Shown here: in pieces, positions 29,266 through 38,680 of the stretch
Numbering within the stretch: the first letter of the stretch is position 1
Layout: every line of letters begins with the position of its first letter
Translations under genes and position numbers: made by a program
The notes under the pieces: generated by a model
Told to the model about the DNA's origin: nothing
Seen by the model: the letters and a program-made list of their open reading frames with translations, nothing else
Databases searched by the model: none
Assembly: GCA_000775715.1 (NCBI GenBank)
Contig: JRWQ01000009.1
Location: 143,196-207,195 of the forward strand
Length of the DNA: 64,000 nt
Source: Vibrio tubiashii
Lineage (GTDB): Bacteria; Pseudomonadota; Gammaproteobacteria; Enterobacterales; Vibrionaceae
Reading direction: 5' to 3'

Positions 29266-29313
29266 GTAGTTTACTTTATAAACAAGACATGTAAACTACA
29301 CCGTATAGTTTAC
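29266..29313. promoter_or_regulatory. TetR-type operator with three repeats
   Basis: A 23-bp near-perfect palindrome at 29291-29313 (GTAAACTA...TAGTTTAC, 20 of 23 positions symmetric). A third copy of the half-site, GTAGTTTAC at 29266-29274, gives a second inverted pair with GTAAACTAC (29291-29299). It lies between the divergent TetR and hydrolase starts and overlaps the likely promoter of the hydrolase gene. Confidence 0.75.
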
Positions 29314-29328
29314 TTTTGGATAGTCAAC

Positions 29329-30384
29329 ATGAAACGCATTTTGTTAGCTACTGTAGGAGCGATACTTATGACCACCTCAATTATCTCTTGTTCTAGCACT
29401 GACAAGGCAACCGCTAAACAGTACCCTGAGAAGTTCGCTAACACTGAATTGGAATACAAAAGTGGCCTAGGTGACATGTGGAAAATTGCCAAGGCCTACT
29501 TTACCACTGAGCGTCTAAATCCTACGCCAACCTTTGATCTTCCAGTTCATACTATGACAGCCGAGCAGTTAACGGATGAACAACAAGATGTGTTGTATCG
29601 CTTAGGCCACTCAAGTATTGCGATGAAGATCGATCAACAACTGATCCTTACCGACCCTGTATTTAGTGACCGTGCGTCACCCGTACAATGGGCTGGGCCA
29701 AAACGCTTCCACCAGCCACCAATTTCATTAGATCAGCTACCTAACATCGACACCGTCCTGATCAGTCATGACCACTATGATCACTTAGATAAAGCATCCA
29801 TTAAGTCGTTAACAGACAAAGTTGAACGGTTTATCGTGCCTCTTAAGATTGGCCAAACAATGCGTGATTGGGGTGTGCCTGCAGATAAAGTGATTGAGCT
29901 AAACTGGTGGGAGTCTCACGTTCACAATGGCGTTGAATATGTACTAACTCCAACTCAACACTTCTCGGGTCGTGGCCTGACTGATCGTGATGGCACGCTT
30001 TGGGGTAGTTGGGTGATCAACGGCCAGCAACATAAAGTGTTCTTTAGTGGTGACTCGGGTTACTTCTCTGGTTTTAAAGAGATTGGTGACAAGTATGGGC
30101 CATTTGATTTCACTATGATTGAAACTGGTGCCTACAATACACTTTGGGCGGATATTCATATGTTCCCGGAACAAAGCGTGCAGGCACACATTGATCTTAA
30201 AGGTAAGGTGATGATGCCAATTCACAACGGAACCTTTGATCTTGCTATGCACGATTGGAATGAGCCAATGCAGAAAGCGATGGAGATCAGTGAAGAGCGC
30301 GGCGTGACTATGGTTAGCCCAGAGTTTGGTCAGCGCGTTGAACTGTCGCAGCCACTGCCAATCAAACCTTGGTGGAACCTATAA
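29329..30384 (+). CDS. MBL-fold metallo-hydrolase lipoprotein (NAPE-PLD-like)
   Basis: A 351-residue metallo-beta-lactamase-fold hydrolase. It opens with a lipoprotein signal (MKRILLATVGAILMTTSIISC, lipobox cysteine near residue 21). The zinc motif LISHDHYDHLD (H-x-H-x-D-H) is near residue 146, with further histidines in TPTQHFSGRG, FFSGDSGYF and MPIHNGTFD. This resembles the NAPE-PLD/UlaG-like group. The substrate is unknown, possibly a phospho-diester or lactone. It is divergent from TetR and controlled by the operator at 29266-29313 (inference). Confidence 0.88.
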   Translation: MKRILLATVGAILMTTSIISCSSTDKATAKQYPEKFANTELEYKSGLGDMWKIAKAYFTTERLNPTPTFDLPVHTMTAEQLTDEQQDVLYRLGHSSIAMKIDQQLILTDPVFSDRASPVQWAGPKRFHQPPISLDQLPNIDTVLISHDHYDHLDKASIKSLTDKVERFIVPLKIGQTMRDWGVPADKVIELNWWESHVHNGVEYVLTPTQHFSGRGLTDRDGTLWGSWVINGQQHKVFFSGDSGYFSGFKEIGDKYGPFDFTMIETGAYNTLWADIHMFPEQSVQAHIDLKGKVMMPIHNGTFDLAMHDWNEPMQKAMEISEERGVTMVSPEFGQRVELSQPLPIKPWWNL

Positions 30385-30397
30385 AGAGAGTATTCTG

Positions 30398-30736
30398 ATG
30401 TTAAGGCGTTTACTGCTACTAACCAGCTTACTAGCCATGCCTGCTCACGCGAGTTTAGAGCAAGAGGTTGAGGGCTTAATTGAGCAGATTGAGCAATCAC
30501 CTTGCGTCTTTATCCGCAATGGTAAGCGATATAATCAACAGCAAGCCGCAGAGCATATCCGCAATAAATGGGATTACGCTCGCGAAGACGTCGCCGATAT
30601 GCAGATTTTCATTAACGAAGTAGCGTCGAAAAGTTGGTTTAGTGGAAAACCCTACATGGTTGAATGTGGCGACAGCACCATTACCAGCAACGCTTGGCTT
30701 ACGGAGCTATGGCAACAGAGTAAAGCTCAACAATAA
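30398..30736 (+). CDS. DUF5329-like exported protein
   Basis: A 112-residue protein with a signal peptide (MLRRLLLLTSLLAMPAHA) and a mature part with SPCVFIRNGKRYNQQQAAEHIRNKW and a second cysteine in MVECGDST. These features match DUF5329 proteins, whose role is unknown. The start at 30398 has AGAGAG at a suitable distance. A longer frame from 30326 overlaps the preceding gene and is unlikely. The gene begins 13 bp after the metallo-hydrolase stop and is probably co-transcribed. Confidence 0.78.
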   Translation: MLRRLLLLTSLLAMPAHASLEQEVEGLIEQIEQSPCVFIRNGKRYNQQQAAEHIRNKWDYAREDVADMQIFINEVASKSWFSGKPYMVECGDSTITSNAWLTELWQQSKAQQ

Positions 30737-30771
30737 TGTAACTTCACTTATGTAAAGCAGTACCATCAAAA

Positions 30772-30798
30772 TAGTGGCTGAAGCGATTTCAGCCACTA
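30772..30798. terminator. Terminator between convergent genes
   Basis: Perfect 11-bp arms TAGTGGCTGAA / TTCAGCCACTA with a 5-base loop. The right arm overlaps the stop codon of the minus-strand LysR gene, and on that strand TTTTGATG follows. Confidence 0.7.
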
Positions 30799-31722
30799 AT
30801 TCACCACTGTTGCGACCATTTTTCTCAACCAAACATTCTTCTCTTCATACTGATTCGATTTAAGAAACAGCAAACGGATATCAAAATCAGGAATATCGAT
30901 TGGGCATGGAATGGCTTGTAAGTCATGAGAGTAGGCTTCCATTTCCGCAAACCGTCTTGGCACGATACAAAGCAACGCCCTTCCTAACAACAGACGCCGA
31001 ATGGTTAAAAAATGGCGCGATGCAACACCGACCCTCCGCTCATAACCCATTTTCGCTAATCGTTTATCCACTTGAGTTTGCAAGCTACCATCAGGGCTAA
31101 CCAAAGCGTGCTCGTAAGCCACAAAATCTTCAAGGCTCATTGGTAAGTTTGCATCGACTGATTTTGGGTCAAACAGGCATAAGTGTTGCTCGGTATACAG
31201 GTGATCCGATAGAAAACGAAGATTTATATTCTCAATGCTGCCGATGATCACATCCAAAGCTTCACTCTCAGCAATATCAACATAATTGCTACGATTCACG
31301 TTGTAAAAACTAACTTGGCTATTTGGCGATCGCTGTTTAATTACATCATAGAGTGTTGAGGCAAATAGCTGCTCTGCATAGTCAGTTAAGCCAATCTTCC
31401 ACACCCCAGAATAGCTCTCCGGAGTGAAATGCTTTTTGACCAACAAATCGTTCTTGATGCTACCTAGCAACTTATCAATGATAGGAGCGATATGCTGCGC
31501 GTGCTGAGTTGGTTCCATTCGAGCGCCAACTCGCTCGAATAGAGGGTCATCAAATAACAGCCGCATTCGCTGTAGAGTGTGACTCATAGCGGATTGACTG
31601 ACAAAACATTGCTCAGCCGCAGAACTAACACTATTAGTGCGATACAGAGCTTGAAACGCGACTAGCAAGTTTAGGTCAACCCCCTTCCAGTTAAACTCTT
31701 TCAAACCACCATCCCATTTCAT
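30796..31722 (-). CDS. LysR family transcriptional regulator, next to chrA
   Basis: A 308-residue LysR protein with the helix-turn-helix at residues about 15-75 (VDLNLLVAFQALYRTNSVSSAAEQCFVSQSAMSHTLQRM), in the NodD/LeuO-like subgroup. A C-terminal effector-binding domain follows. Its stop codon TAG lies in the stem of a terminator shared with the convergent upstream gene. It is divergent from chrA across an 82-bp gap, so regulation of the transporter is likely. Confidence 0.88.
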   Translation of the reverse strand: MKWDGGLKEFNWKGVDLNLLVAFQALYRTNSVSSAAEQCFVSQSAMSHTLQRMRLLFDDPLFERVGARMEPTQHAQHIAPIIDKLLGSIKNDLLVKKHFTPESYSGVWKIGLTDYAEQLFASTLYDVIKQRSPNSQVSFYNVNRSNYVDIAESEALDVIIGSIENINLRFLSDHLYTEQHLCLFDPKSVDANLPMSLEDFVAYEHALVSPDGSLQTQVDKRLAKMGYERRVGVASRHFLTIRRLLLGRALLCIVPRRFAEMEAYSHDLQAIPCPIDIPDFDIRLLFLKSNQYEEKNVWLRKMVATVVN

Positions 31723-31804
31723 TCATACTAGACATCAATACTATCAATTTGAGTCATCTTAGTTCATTAAGTACATTATTGGCACTATTAAGTGAACGAG
31801 TAAC

Positions 31805-32956
31805 ATGACCATGCTGTCGATCTTTAAAACCTTTTTTATGCTTGGCTGGATCAGCTTTGGTGGCCCAGCTGCGCATATTGGCTACTTCAGAAACACTTTC
31901 GTTGAAAAACTAAACTGGCTAGATGACAAAGAGTACGCACAAATCGTCGCCCTTAGCCAGTTTCTACCTGGCCCGGGCTCAAGCCAAGTCGGTTTTGCTT
32001 TGGGCTACAAACGTGGCGGCCTCGGCGGTGCTTGCATGGCGTTTCTTGGTTTTACTCTCCCTTCCGTCATCATTATGTTGGCTTTAGCGGTTGTTAGCAG
32101 CCAACTGACAGAGACAAGCGCATTCCAAAACATCGTTCATGGTCTCAAGCTTCTCGCTGTAGTGGTTGTGGCAGATGCGACTTGGGGGATGTACAAGAAT
32201 TTCTGCAAAGAAAAGCTATCAGTAACACTTTGCTTAATGACTGCGATCGCTCTACTGCTGTTGCCGAGTATTGCTACACAAATGGTTGTACTGCTCGTCG
32301 CGGCACTAATTGGTGTGAAATGCCTGCCCAATAAAGATCAGCAAAGCAGTGGCGAGTTTGAACCTTCTATCGCTCCTCTGGCACTGTTTGTGATTTTGCT
32401 GGTCGGTTTACCCTTTGCCGCTCAAACACTTCCGGCGCTAGGGCTATTCAATAACTTTTTCCAAGCGGGCAGCCTAGTGTTCGGGGGAGGACACGTGGTT
32501 CTTCCCCTACTGCAAAACATCGTTGGAGACCAACTAAGTCAGGATGCTTTTTTAACTGGCTATGCGGCCGCTCAAGCCGTACCGGGACCAATGTTCACCT
32601 TTGCTACCTACATTGGCTATGAGTTAATGCCATCTGCTCCAATTGCTGGTGCGCTGATTGCTACTCTAGCGGTGTTCTTACCAGGGTTCCTACTATTACT
32701 CGGCGTACTCAAAAACTGGCAGTCACTGGCGAAAAATCACAAGGTGTCAGGAGCAATCAATGGTGTCAATGCTGCAGTAGTGGGTCTACTTCTAGCGGCG
32801 CTCTACCAACCTGTATTTACCAGCGCGGTATTCAACCCTATCGATATCTCGCTTGTATTGGTTGGCTTCTATCTGCTTAAACAGCATAAGTTACCAATTG
32901 TTTGGATGGTGGCGTTTTTTATCATGGCAGGTTTGGCTACGGGCTACATTGCCTAG
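31805..32956 (+). CDS. chrA: Chromate ion transporter family protein (ChrA-type)
   Basis: A 383-residue inner-membrane protein of the CHR family, two homologous halves with about ten hydrophobic spans. The first half has the signature WISFGGPAAHIGYFRNTFVE near residue 18 and LSQFLPGPGSSQVGFALGY near residue 52. The second half repeats it as LVFGGGHVVLPLLQNIV and AAQAVPGPMFTFATYIGYE. Family members export chromate, but many without neighbouring chromate genes have unknown substrates, so the name reflects family only. A divergent LysR regulator is next to it. Confidence 0.88.
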   Translation: MTMLSIFKTFFMLGWISFGGPAAHIGYFRNTFVEKLNWLDDKEYAQIVALSQFLPGPGSSQVGFALGYKRGGLGGACMAFLGFTLPSVIIMLALAVVSSQLTETSAFQNIVHGLKLLAVVVVADATWGMYKNFCKEKLSVTLCLMTAIALLLLPSIATQMVVLLVAALIGVKCLPNKDQQSSGEFEPSIAPLALFVILLVGLPFAAQTLPALGLFNNFFQAGSLVFGGGHVVLPLLQNIVGDQLSQDAFLTGYAAAQAVPGPMFTFATYIGYELMPSAPIAGALIATLAVFLPGFLLLLGVLKNWQSLAKNHKVSGAINGVNAAVVGLLLAALYQPVFTSAVFNPIDISLVLVGFYLLKQHKLPIVWMVAFFIMAGLATGYIA

Positions 32957-32973
32957 AGCGAGTTCAGCAAAAT

Positions 32974-33000
32974 AAAGGAGAGCATGTGGCTCTCCTTAGT
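32974..33000. terminator. Terminator shared by chrA and the tad operon end
   Basis: Perfect 9-bp arms AAGGAGAGC / GCTCTCCTT with a 5-base loop. On the minus strand it is followed by TATTTTG, 8 bp after the tadD stop codon. Confidence 0.78.
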
Positions 33001-33005
33001 TGATT

Positions 33006-34016
33006 TTATTGGTCTTGCTTGGCTTGCTCTTCTCGCACCAAAGCGAGCGCCCGCTCTAGGTTTTCGTTCGCCACTTTATAATAGGTCGATTTAGTGTTAA
33101 TCGCTTGCTGAAGGTACGGAATCGCTTTATCAGGCTTGCCTTGTAGCGTTAGGAAGTAACCTACATTGTTAAGTGCTTCTGGTTTCTCCATATGTTGTGA
33201 GAACACATTCAGCGCTCTATTCACTTCACCTTTAGCGAGGTAAATCAATGCAAGGTTATTTAGCGCTTTTTCATTGTCAGGATCGATATCTAATGCCTGC
33301 AAAATAAAACGCTGCGCTTTGCGATAATCACCGGACATATAAAAAGAGTAACCGACATTGATTAAGGTTTTCACTGATTCAGGGTCTATGCTAAGCGCCT
33401 GCTTGTAAAATGCTTGAGCCAATTCATGTTGTCTATCTAGATCCGATGCAACCCCTAATCCCATAAAGGCGTATTCCGGTGAGTGAACATCAACTTTTAA
33501 ACTTACAACAGAGTTAACAGTAGCTAGATCTTTACTCTCGAACGTTTCATCATTATTAAATCTCAATTGATCGGCATTCACCGCTCGCAGGAAGTAGCTT
33601 TTGCCCTGTTCTAAGTTACCATTTCGGCTATATAAAATACCCAACTGCTCAAGCACTTGAATATTGTTTGGATTCTCTTCAATCGCGATTAAATAGGCTT
33701 TTTCAGCCAGTGCAAGATTGTTACGTGATTGGTGGATGCGACCAATATTGTATAAGGCTCGGTCACTGTACTGTCCATTTTCAAACGCTAATGAACGTAT
33801 GTACTCATATAGAGCCAAATCTGAGTTGCCCGCACTTAACGCTGTATCACCTCGCTGAATGGCTTCTTTTTCAGTTTTGGGCGGCTCTTCTAATGAAAGC
33901 GTATCAATCGGCTTACCGTCATAGAGGGAAGTATCGAGTTTAGGCTCGTTGTTGTTAGCACAAGCAACAAGCAATGTGGTTAAAACGAACACCAGTAAAT
34001 AACGTATTCCTTTCAT
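33006..34016 (-). CDS. tadD: TadD-like TPR lipoprotein, Tad pilus assembly
   Basis: A 336-residue outer-membrane lipoprotein candidate. The signal peptide ends at a lipobox cysteine (LTTLLVACANN, Cys near residue 19). At least six tetratricopeptide repeats cover the rest, for example ALYNIGRIHQSRNNLALAEKAY, ALNNLALIYLAKGEVNRALNVF and AIPYLQQAI. In Tad systems TadD is a pilotin-like helper of secretin assembly. It is the last gene of the minus-strand operon, 9 bp after tadC, with its terminator immediately downstream. Confidence 0.85.
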   Translation of the reverse strand: MKGIRYLLVFVLTTLLVACANNNEPKLDTSLYDGKPIDTLSLEEPPKTEKEAIQRGDTALSAGNSDLALYEYIRSLAFENGQYSDRALYNIGRIHQSRNNLALAEKAYLIAIEENPNNIQVLEQLGILYSRNGNLEQGKSYFLRAVNADQLRFNNDETFESKDLATVNSVVSLKVDVHSPEYAFMGLGVASDLDRQHELAQAFYKQALSIDPESVKTLINVGYSFYMSGDYRKAQRFILQALDIDPDNEKALNNLALIYLAKGEVNRALNVFSQHMEKPEALNNVGYFLTLQGKPDKAIPYLQQAINTKSTYYKVANENLERALALVREEQAKQDQ

Positions 34017-34025
34017 AATAAATCC

Positions 34026-34970
34026 TTATTTTCCTAGCGTCGCTGTCAGCGCTAACATCGATGGTCCAATCGCAACAATAAAGAAGCACGGCCAAATAAA
34101 CAGAAGCAGTGGAAAGATCATTTTAGTGGGTATCTTAGCCGCGATTTCTTCCACTTCCTGATTACGTTTATCACGAAAGTCTTCGGTGTACTCACGCAAT
34201 GTTTGCGACAAGCTACCACCAATTCTAGAAGCATGAGAAAGCATAGTAACCAAACCCGCAATCTCTTTAACACCAGTTCGCTCCACCAACTCTCCAAAAG
34301 CATCCGACATTTCAACACCCGCTTTAATCTTGGCACATACGGTATCTAGCTCATCAGCAAAATCAGGGTGAGAAATCATAAGCTCATCGGCAACTCGGCG
34401 CAGTGCGGCACTAAAGCCTAGGCCAGATTCAGTACATACTACCAGTAAATCAAGCGCATCAGGCACACCACCGCGAATGCGTGATTGGCGTTTCTTGACC
34501 TTAAAGCCCAACACAATGTTGGGCATCAATAAGCCGACTCCAACACAAGCAAGCATGATTAGGTTTATGTTGGATACATCGGGTAAGAAAAAATATAAAG
34601 TGGCGGCAATGGCTAGGCCAACCAAAACCGACAACCCCTTAATTGAATAAAAGATCGTAATAGCATTGGCATCATGGTAACCCGCATGCATCAATTGGTT
34701 TCTAACTGTCTCTCTATCTTTGCTATTTGAAGGCTGCATAACTGGAGCCAGCGACTCCAAAGTATTATCAAGTCTTTTATTTTTACGAAGTTTTTCTCCA
34801 CCCGCAGTTTTTCGAATATCTTCCAGCTTCTTGGTCAGGGGGGACTTGGAGCCAAGCAACAGCATAAATGCCGTGAAAATGATCAATATCGTAGCGATTA
34901 AAATCAGAGCAAGAAAAGCGGCTTGCTCATCAAACTCCAACGCGTTGATTTGATTTATGAGGTTTTCCAT
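34026..34970 (-). CDS. tadC: Tad pilus inner-membrane platform protein TadC
   Basis: A 314-residue type II secretion F-domain protein. N-terminal membrane span near residues 17-40, then a cytoplasmic domain carrying the motif GGVPDALDLLVVCTESGLGF (T2SF hallmark) near residue 166, and two C-terminal spans. It forms the inner-membrane assembly platform with TadB, driven by TadA. It is 2 bp from tadB. Confidence 0.92.
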   Translation of the reverse strand: MENLINQINALEFDEQAAFLALILIATILIIFTAFMLLLGSKSPLTKKLEDIRKTAGGEKLRKNKRLDNTLESLAPVMQPSNSKDRETVRNQLMHAGYHDANAITIFYSIKGLSVLVGLAIAATLYFFLPDVSNINLIMLACVGVGLLMPNIVLGFKVKKRQSRIRGGVPDALDLLVVCTESGLGFSAALRRVADELMISHPDFADELDTVCAKIKAGVEMSDAFGELVERTGVKEIAGLVTMLSHASRIGGSLSQTLREYTEDFRDKRNQEVEEIAAKIPTKMIFPLLLFIWPCFFIVAIGPSMLALTATLGK

Positions 34971-34972
34971 AA

Positions 34973-35941
34973 CTACACCTCAAAATTAATGATTTTTCTA
35001 ATCCACATTGAACCAATGAACAGGCTCACAACCCCGATACTGATCAAATTTAATCCCCTAGGGTCTTTATAAAGGGGTTCCACATATCCCGGGTTAATAA
35101 ACGATAGAAATAGAAAAAGAATGAATGGTGACAACACCAGAATCCAAGCCGATAAGCGACTCTCAGCCGATAACGTCTTGATCTTTCGTTGCAGCTTAAA
35201 TCTTGCACGCAGTACACGAGATACTTTTTCAAGGTTTTCAGACAAATTACCGCCGGTCTCTTTCTGCAATAAAACAGCACTAGAGAAAGCCAGCATGGAC
35301 ACCGTCGGTGTCCGCTCTGCCATCTGCATAATTGCCATACGCATATCGTAACCGTAGTTAAGTAAATTGAAGGTGTTCTTGAACTCAATACCGATTGGCG
35401 CAGGCATCTCGTTACCCACCTCATTAAATGCTTGTGTTACCGGTTGGCCGGCTTGTAGCATTCTACGCATTATGTCAAGGGCCTCTGGCAACTGTTCTTC
35501 AAATGCCGACAAACGATCAGAGATCTTTTTGTTGAGCCAAAAGTAGAGGAGAAACCATACCCCTACGGCAGCTACAATACTGACGTAAAAGGGCTGATGG
35601 AATATAAATGAAATAATTAAAGCGACAATAGAAAACAGCGACGTCACGGTAAGAGTTTGGGTAAGGCTCCAGTCATAACCAGATAATTCAATTGTTTTCT
35701 TTAGCGAAGAGAAAAAACTAATTTTCACGAGTTTTCGATCAAGGGGCGTTAAGTTTTTAATATAGTGCTCATGGAGCAGCGAACGTGCCTCTTCATCAAG
35801 ATTAGCTTGCGACTCTTTCAGTCTTTGAGACAACTCCTTATGTTTAGCTTTACTCCCTGCGGCAGGAAGTATCAATGCCTGAGAAATAAACACCACAGCG
35901 AAGAAAAGTAATACAAAGAATAACGTTGCATCCTGCTGCAT
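34973..35941 (-). CDS. tadB: Tad pilus inner-membrane platform protein TadB
   Basis: A 322-residue relative of TadC. An N-terminal span is at residues about 5-25, two spans are near residues 100-145, and the T2SF-type motif EEQLPEALDIMRRMLQAGQPV is near residue 165, followed by LQKETGGNLSENLEKVSRVLR and C-terminal spans. It pairs with TadC, just downstream. Its ATG is preceded by AGGGGG, 9 bp from the tadA stop. Confidence 0.92.
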   Translation of the reverse strand: MQQDATLFFVLLFFAVVFISQALILPAAGSKAKHKELSQRLKESQANLDEEARSLLHEHYIKNLTPLDRKLVKISFFSSLKKTIELSGYDWSLTQTLTVTSLFSIVALIISFIFHQPFYVSIVAAVGVWFLLYFWLNKKISDRLSAFEEQLPEALDIMRRMLQAGQPVTQAFNEVGNEMPAPIGIEFKNTFNLLNYGYDMRMAIMQMAERTPTVSMLAFSSAVLLQKETGGNLSENLEKVSRVLRARFKLQRKIKTLSAESRLSAWILVLSPFILFLFLSFINPGYVEPLYKDPRGLNLISIGVVSLFIGSMWIRKIINFEV

Positions 35942-35950
35942 AACGCCCCC

Positions 35951-37420
35951 TTAAGAGAATGTCTCATTAAAAATGTCGAATGGAAGATGCATGCCTTTTT
36001 TCGACAACTGGTCATGACATTGAGGAACTACTCCCGTTGCGGTGTAATAACCACGTACATTTCCCTCTTCATCCATGCCTTGGCGATTAAAACGAAATAG
36101 TTCTGACATAGTGATAATTTCACCTTCCATGCCATTGATCTCACAAATACTAACCATTCGGCGCTTACCGTCTTCCTGGCGCTCCATCTGCACTACCAAG
36201 TGAATCGCCGAAGCTATCTGTGAACGTAAGTTCTTCGCCGACATATTCCAGCCCGCCATGGCGAACATGTTCTCAACCCGAGATAGTGCATCACGTGGAG
36301 TATTGGCGTGAATGGTGGCCAGCGAACCATCGTGACCGGTATTCATTGCGGCAAGCATATCCACCGCCTCAGCACCACGTACCTCCCCTAGCACAATACG
36401 GTCAGGTCGCATACGCAGTGAGTTTTTTACTAAGTCTCGCTGAGTGATCTCGCCTTTCCCTTCAAGGTTGGCTGGGCGAGTTTCAAGACGCACCACATGG
36501 GGCTGTTGCAGTTGCAATTCTGCCGAGTCTTCAATGGTGACAATGCGATCATCAGACGGAATAAAGTTAGAAAAAATATTTAAAGTCGTGGTTTTACCCG
36601 AACCGGTACCACCAGAGATCAGTACATTGAGTGCCCCTCGAACTGCAGCCTCAACAAATTTCGCCATTTCCGGCGAAAGTGAATTGAAATCAAGCAAATT
36701 GTCCATGTTGAGTTTTTCAACTGCAAAACGACGAATGGACACTGATGAACCATCAAGGGCAAGAGGCGGAATAATTGCATTGACACGTGAGCCATCGGTT
36801 AAGCGGGCATCCACCATGGGCGACGCTTCATCGATACGGCGCCCAACTTGGCTAACAATGCGGTCAATAATATTGCGTAGATGTCTCTCATCTAAAAAGG
36901 TGTAAGGCGTTAACTCTAGTTTACCGCGGCGTTCAACAAACACATGCTTAGGGCCATTGACCAAGATATCCGATACTGTGGCATCGTGTAGTAAGGGCTC
37001 GAGTGGGCCTAAACCAAATACTTCATCTTCAATTTGCTGAATCACTCGCTTGCGACCTTCTGCACTTAACGCATGGGTCTGATCTTCAGCCATTAACTGA
37101 ACAATCGCATCATGAAGATCGGTCTTAGCCCTTTCTGGCTCTAAGCTTGCCAAAAGTCCAAGGTCTAAGGTTTCAAGTAACCTTTGGTGATAGTAACGCT
37201 TTACTTCTTGTTCAAGCGTCAGTTGTTTGCGAGTCTCTTCAATAACCTTATCTTTTGCTTCCGCTTCGAGTTTCTTACGATTTTTCACAGAATTAGAATC
37301 TGAAGAACTATCGGCAGACTGCGACTCTTTTTCTAAAGAGTGAGCATCAAGCTGTTGCTGCTCTACAGCATTGATTTTTTCTTGCAACTCTGGATTGATA
37401 TTCTTTCGTTTAAAAAACAT
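35951..37420 (-). CDS. tadA: Tad pilus assembly ATPase TadA (CpaF)
   Basis: A 489-residue secretion ATPase that powers pilus extension and, in related systems, retraction. The nucleotide site is ISGGTGSGKTTTLN near residue 270. The Asp box is IVTIEDSAELQL, Walker B is RPDRIVLGEVRGAEAVDML and the His box is GSLATIHANTPRDALSRVE. A charged, coiled-coil-like N-terminal region of about 90 residues precedes it. It follows tadZ by 28 bp. All catalytic boxes look intact. Confidence 0.95.
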   Translation of the reverse strand: MFFKRKNINPELQEKINAVEQQQLDAHSLEKESQSADSSSDSNSVKNRKKLEAEAKDKVIEETRKQLTLEQEVKRYYHQRLLETLDLGLLASLEPERAKTDLHDAIVQLMAEDQTHALSAEGRKRVIQQIEDEVFGLGPLEPLLHDATVSDILVNGPKHVFVERRGKLELTPYTFLDERHLRNIIDRIVSQVGRRIDEASPMVDARLTDGSRVNAIIPPLALDGSSVSIRRFAVEKLNMDNLLDFNSLSPEMAKFVEAAVRGALNVLISGGTGSGKTTTLNIFSNFIPSDDRIVTIEDSAELQLQQPHVVRLETRPANLEGKGEITQRDLVKNSLRMRPDRIVLGEVRGAEAVDMLAAMNTGHDGSLATIHANTPRDALSRVENMFAMAGWNMSAKNLRSQIASAIHLVVQMERQEDGKRRMVSICEINGMEGEIITMSELFRFNRQGMDEEGNVRGYYTATGVVPQCHDQLSKKGMHLPFDIFNETFS

Positions 37421-37448
37421 AATCGCTCTCTATCACGGTGCACAAAAA

Positions 37449-38669
37449 TTATGAGAATAACCGCTTAAACCAACCTTTCTTCTGCTCTGGTTGAGGCGTG
37501 AATGAGTGAACGAATCGACTAATAGATTTAGAAATGGAACTGCTTTTCTTTGCCTCAATGAAGGGACGACCTAAGTTGGCACTTTCCAACGCCACTTTAA
37601 ATTCATTGGGTACAACATACACAGGGATATCGCCTATCGTTCCCTGAATATCTTTTAGCCTAATCGACTGACGTTTCTCATAACGATTAATAACGACTTC
37701 TACTTGATCTTTGTTAATACCAAATTCAAACGACAGTATTTTAATCATTTGCGTAGTATTCTTTATTGCCACTAAGTTCTGCTGAGCTATCAAAAACACT
37801 TTCGTCGCAGGGGCAAGGACTGGAGCGAACAAGCGGTCTAGACCACGAGACAAGTCGACCACAACGTATGGATAGTGCTCTCGAAGCAACGGCATTAATT
37901 TATTCAAATGTTTCGCTTTCTCATAATTTTCATGACTATTCTCTCGCTTGAAGGACAAAATATGCAGTCCAGTTGGATGTTTGGTGACAAAGGTACTGAG
38001 GGACACTTCATCGAGATCAGAAACATTCGCTAGCGCATCCGTCATGCTATATGACGGGTTGATACTCAAATAATCATTGATAACTCCAAATTGGAGATCG
38101 AGATCGAGCAATAGTACCTGTTCGGGAAACTGCTTCGCCATTTTAATCGCGGAGTTAAGAGCAATAGTCGACGCTCCAGAGCCCCCCTTAGTGTTCATAA
38201 ACACGAGTAGATCGCCTAAATTTCGGCTCGCGACTTTCTCTTCTGCGACATTTTTTAGCAGGGGAATTAACTCTTCAATTTGAGCCGTATTAGACACGAA
38301 ATCCGCGGCACCAATACGCAGAGATATCTTCAAAGCACCATTGTCATTTTCGTTGCCAAAAACAATCAAAGACGCTTCATGGTTATCACTCGATTCAGGC
38401 GCTTCATAGTTTTGCAACTCGACAATTTTTTGCGCCCAGTTAGGCCCGGTCTCGACAAAAATCAAATCAGGGGGAGAGAAATGAGCAAGGTTGCCTACAA
38501 CCAAGCCATGAAAAGAGATCATTTCAAAACTAATACTTTGGCATTTAGAAAGCTCGTGACTGATATGCAAATGGAAAGCATCCGACGAATAAAAAACCCA
38601 AATCGTTAGATTAGTTTTTAATCTGAGTGGAACGCTTCCATTTGGCGTCATCTTCACAGCCTCTCCCAT
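37449..38669 (-). CDS. tadZ: TadZ/CpaE pilus localisation protein
   Basis: A 406-residue protein (start at 38669 with AGGAGG). It consists of a receiver-like N-terminal domain (ending near residue 145) and a ParA/MinD-like C-terminal domain with the P-loop variant MNTKGGSGASTIAL. The P-loop lacks the usual GKT lysine pair, which is normal for the TadZ/CpaE group and predicts weak or altered ATP use. Conserved ParA features follow: VLLLDLDLQFGVIND (Walker A' region) and YVVVDLSRGLD. TadZ places the Tad machinery at a cell pole. It lies between the tadE-like genes and tadA. Confidence 0.9.
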   Translation of the reverse strand: MGEAVKMTPNGSVPLRLKTNLTIWVFYSSDAFHLHISHELSKCQSISFEMISFHGLVVGNLAHFSPPDLIFVETGPNWAQKIVELQNYEAPESSDNHEASLIVFGNENDNGALKISLRIGAADFVSNTAQIEELIPLLKNVAEEKVASRNLGDLLVFMNTKGGSGASTIALNSAIKMAKQFPEQVLLLDLDLQFGVINDYLSINPSYSMTDALANVSDLDEVSLSTFVTKHPTGLHILSFKRENSHENYEKAKHLNKLMPLLREHYPYVVVDLSRGLDRLFAPVLAPATKVFLIAQQNLVAIKNTTQMIKILSFEFGINKDQVEVVINRYEKRQSIRLKDIQGTIGDIPVYVVPNEFKVALESANLGRPFIEAKKSSSISKSISRFVHSFTPQPEQKKGWFKRLFS

Positions 38670-38680
38670 ATATTTGCCTC

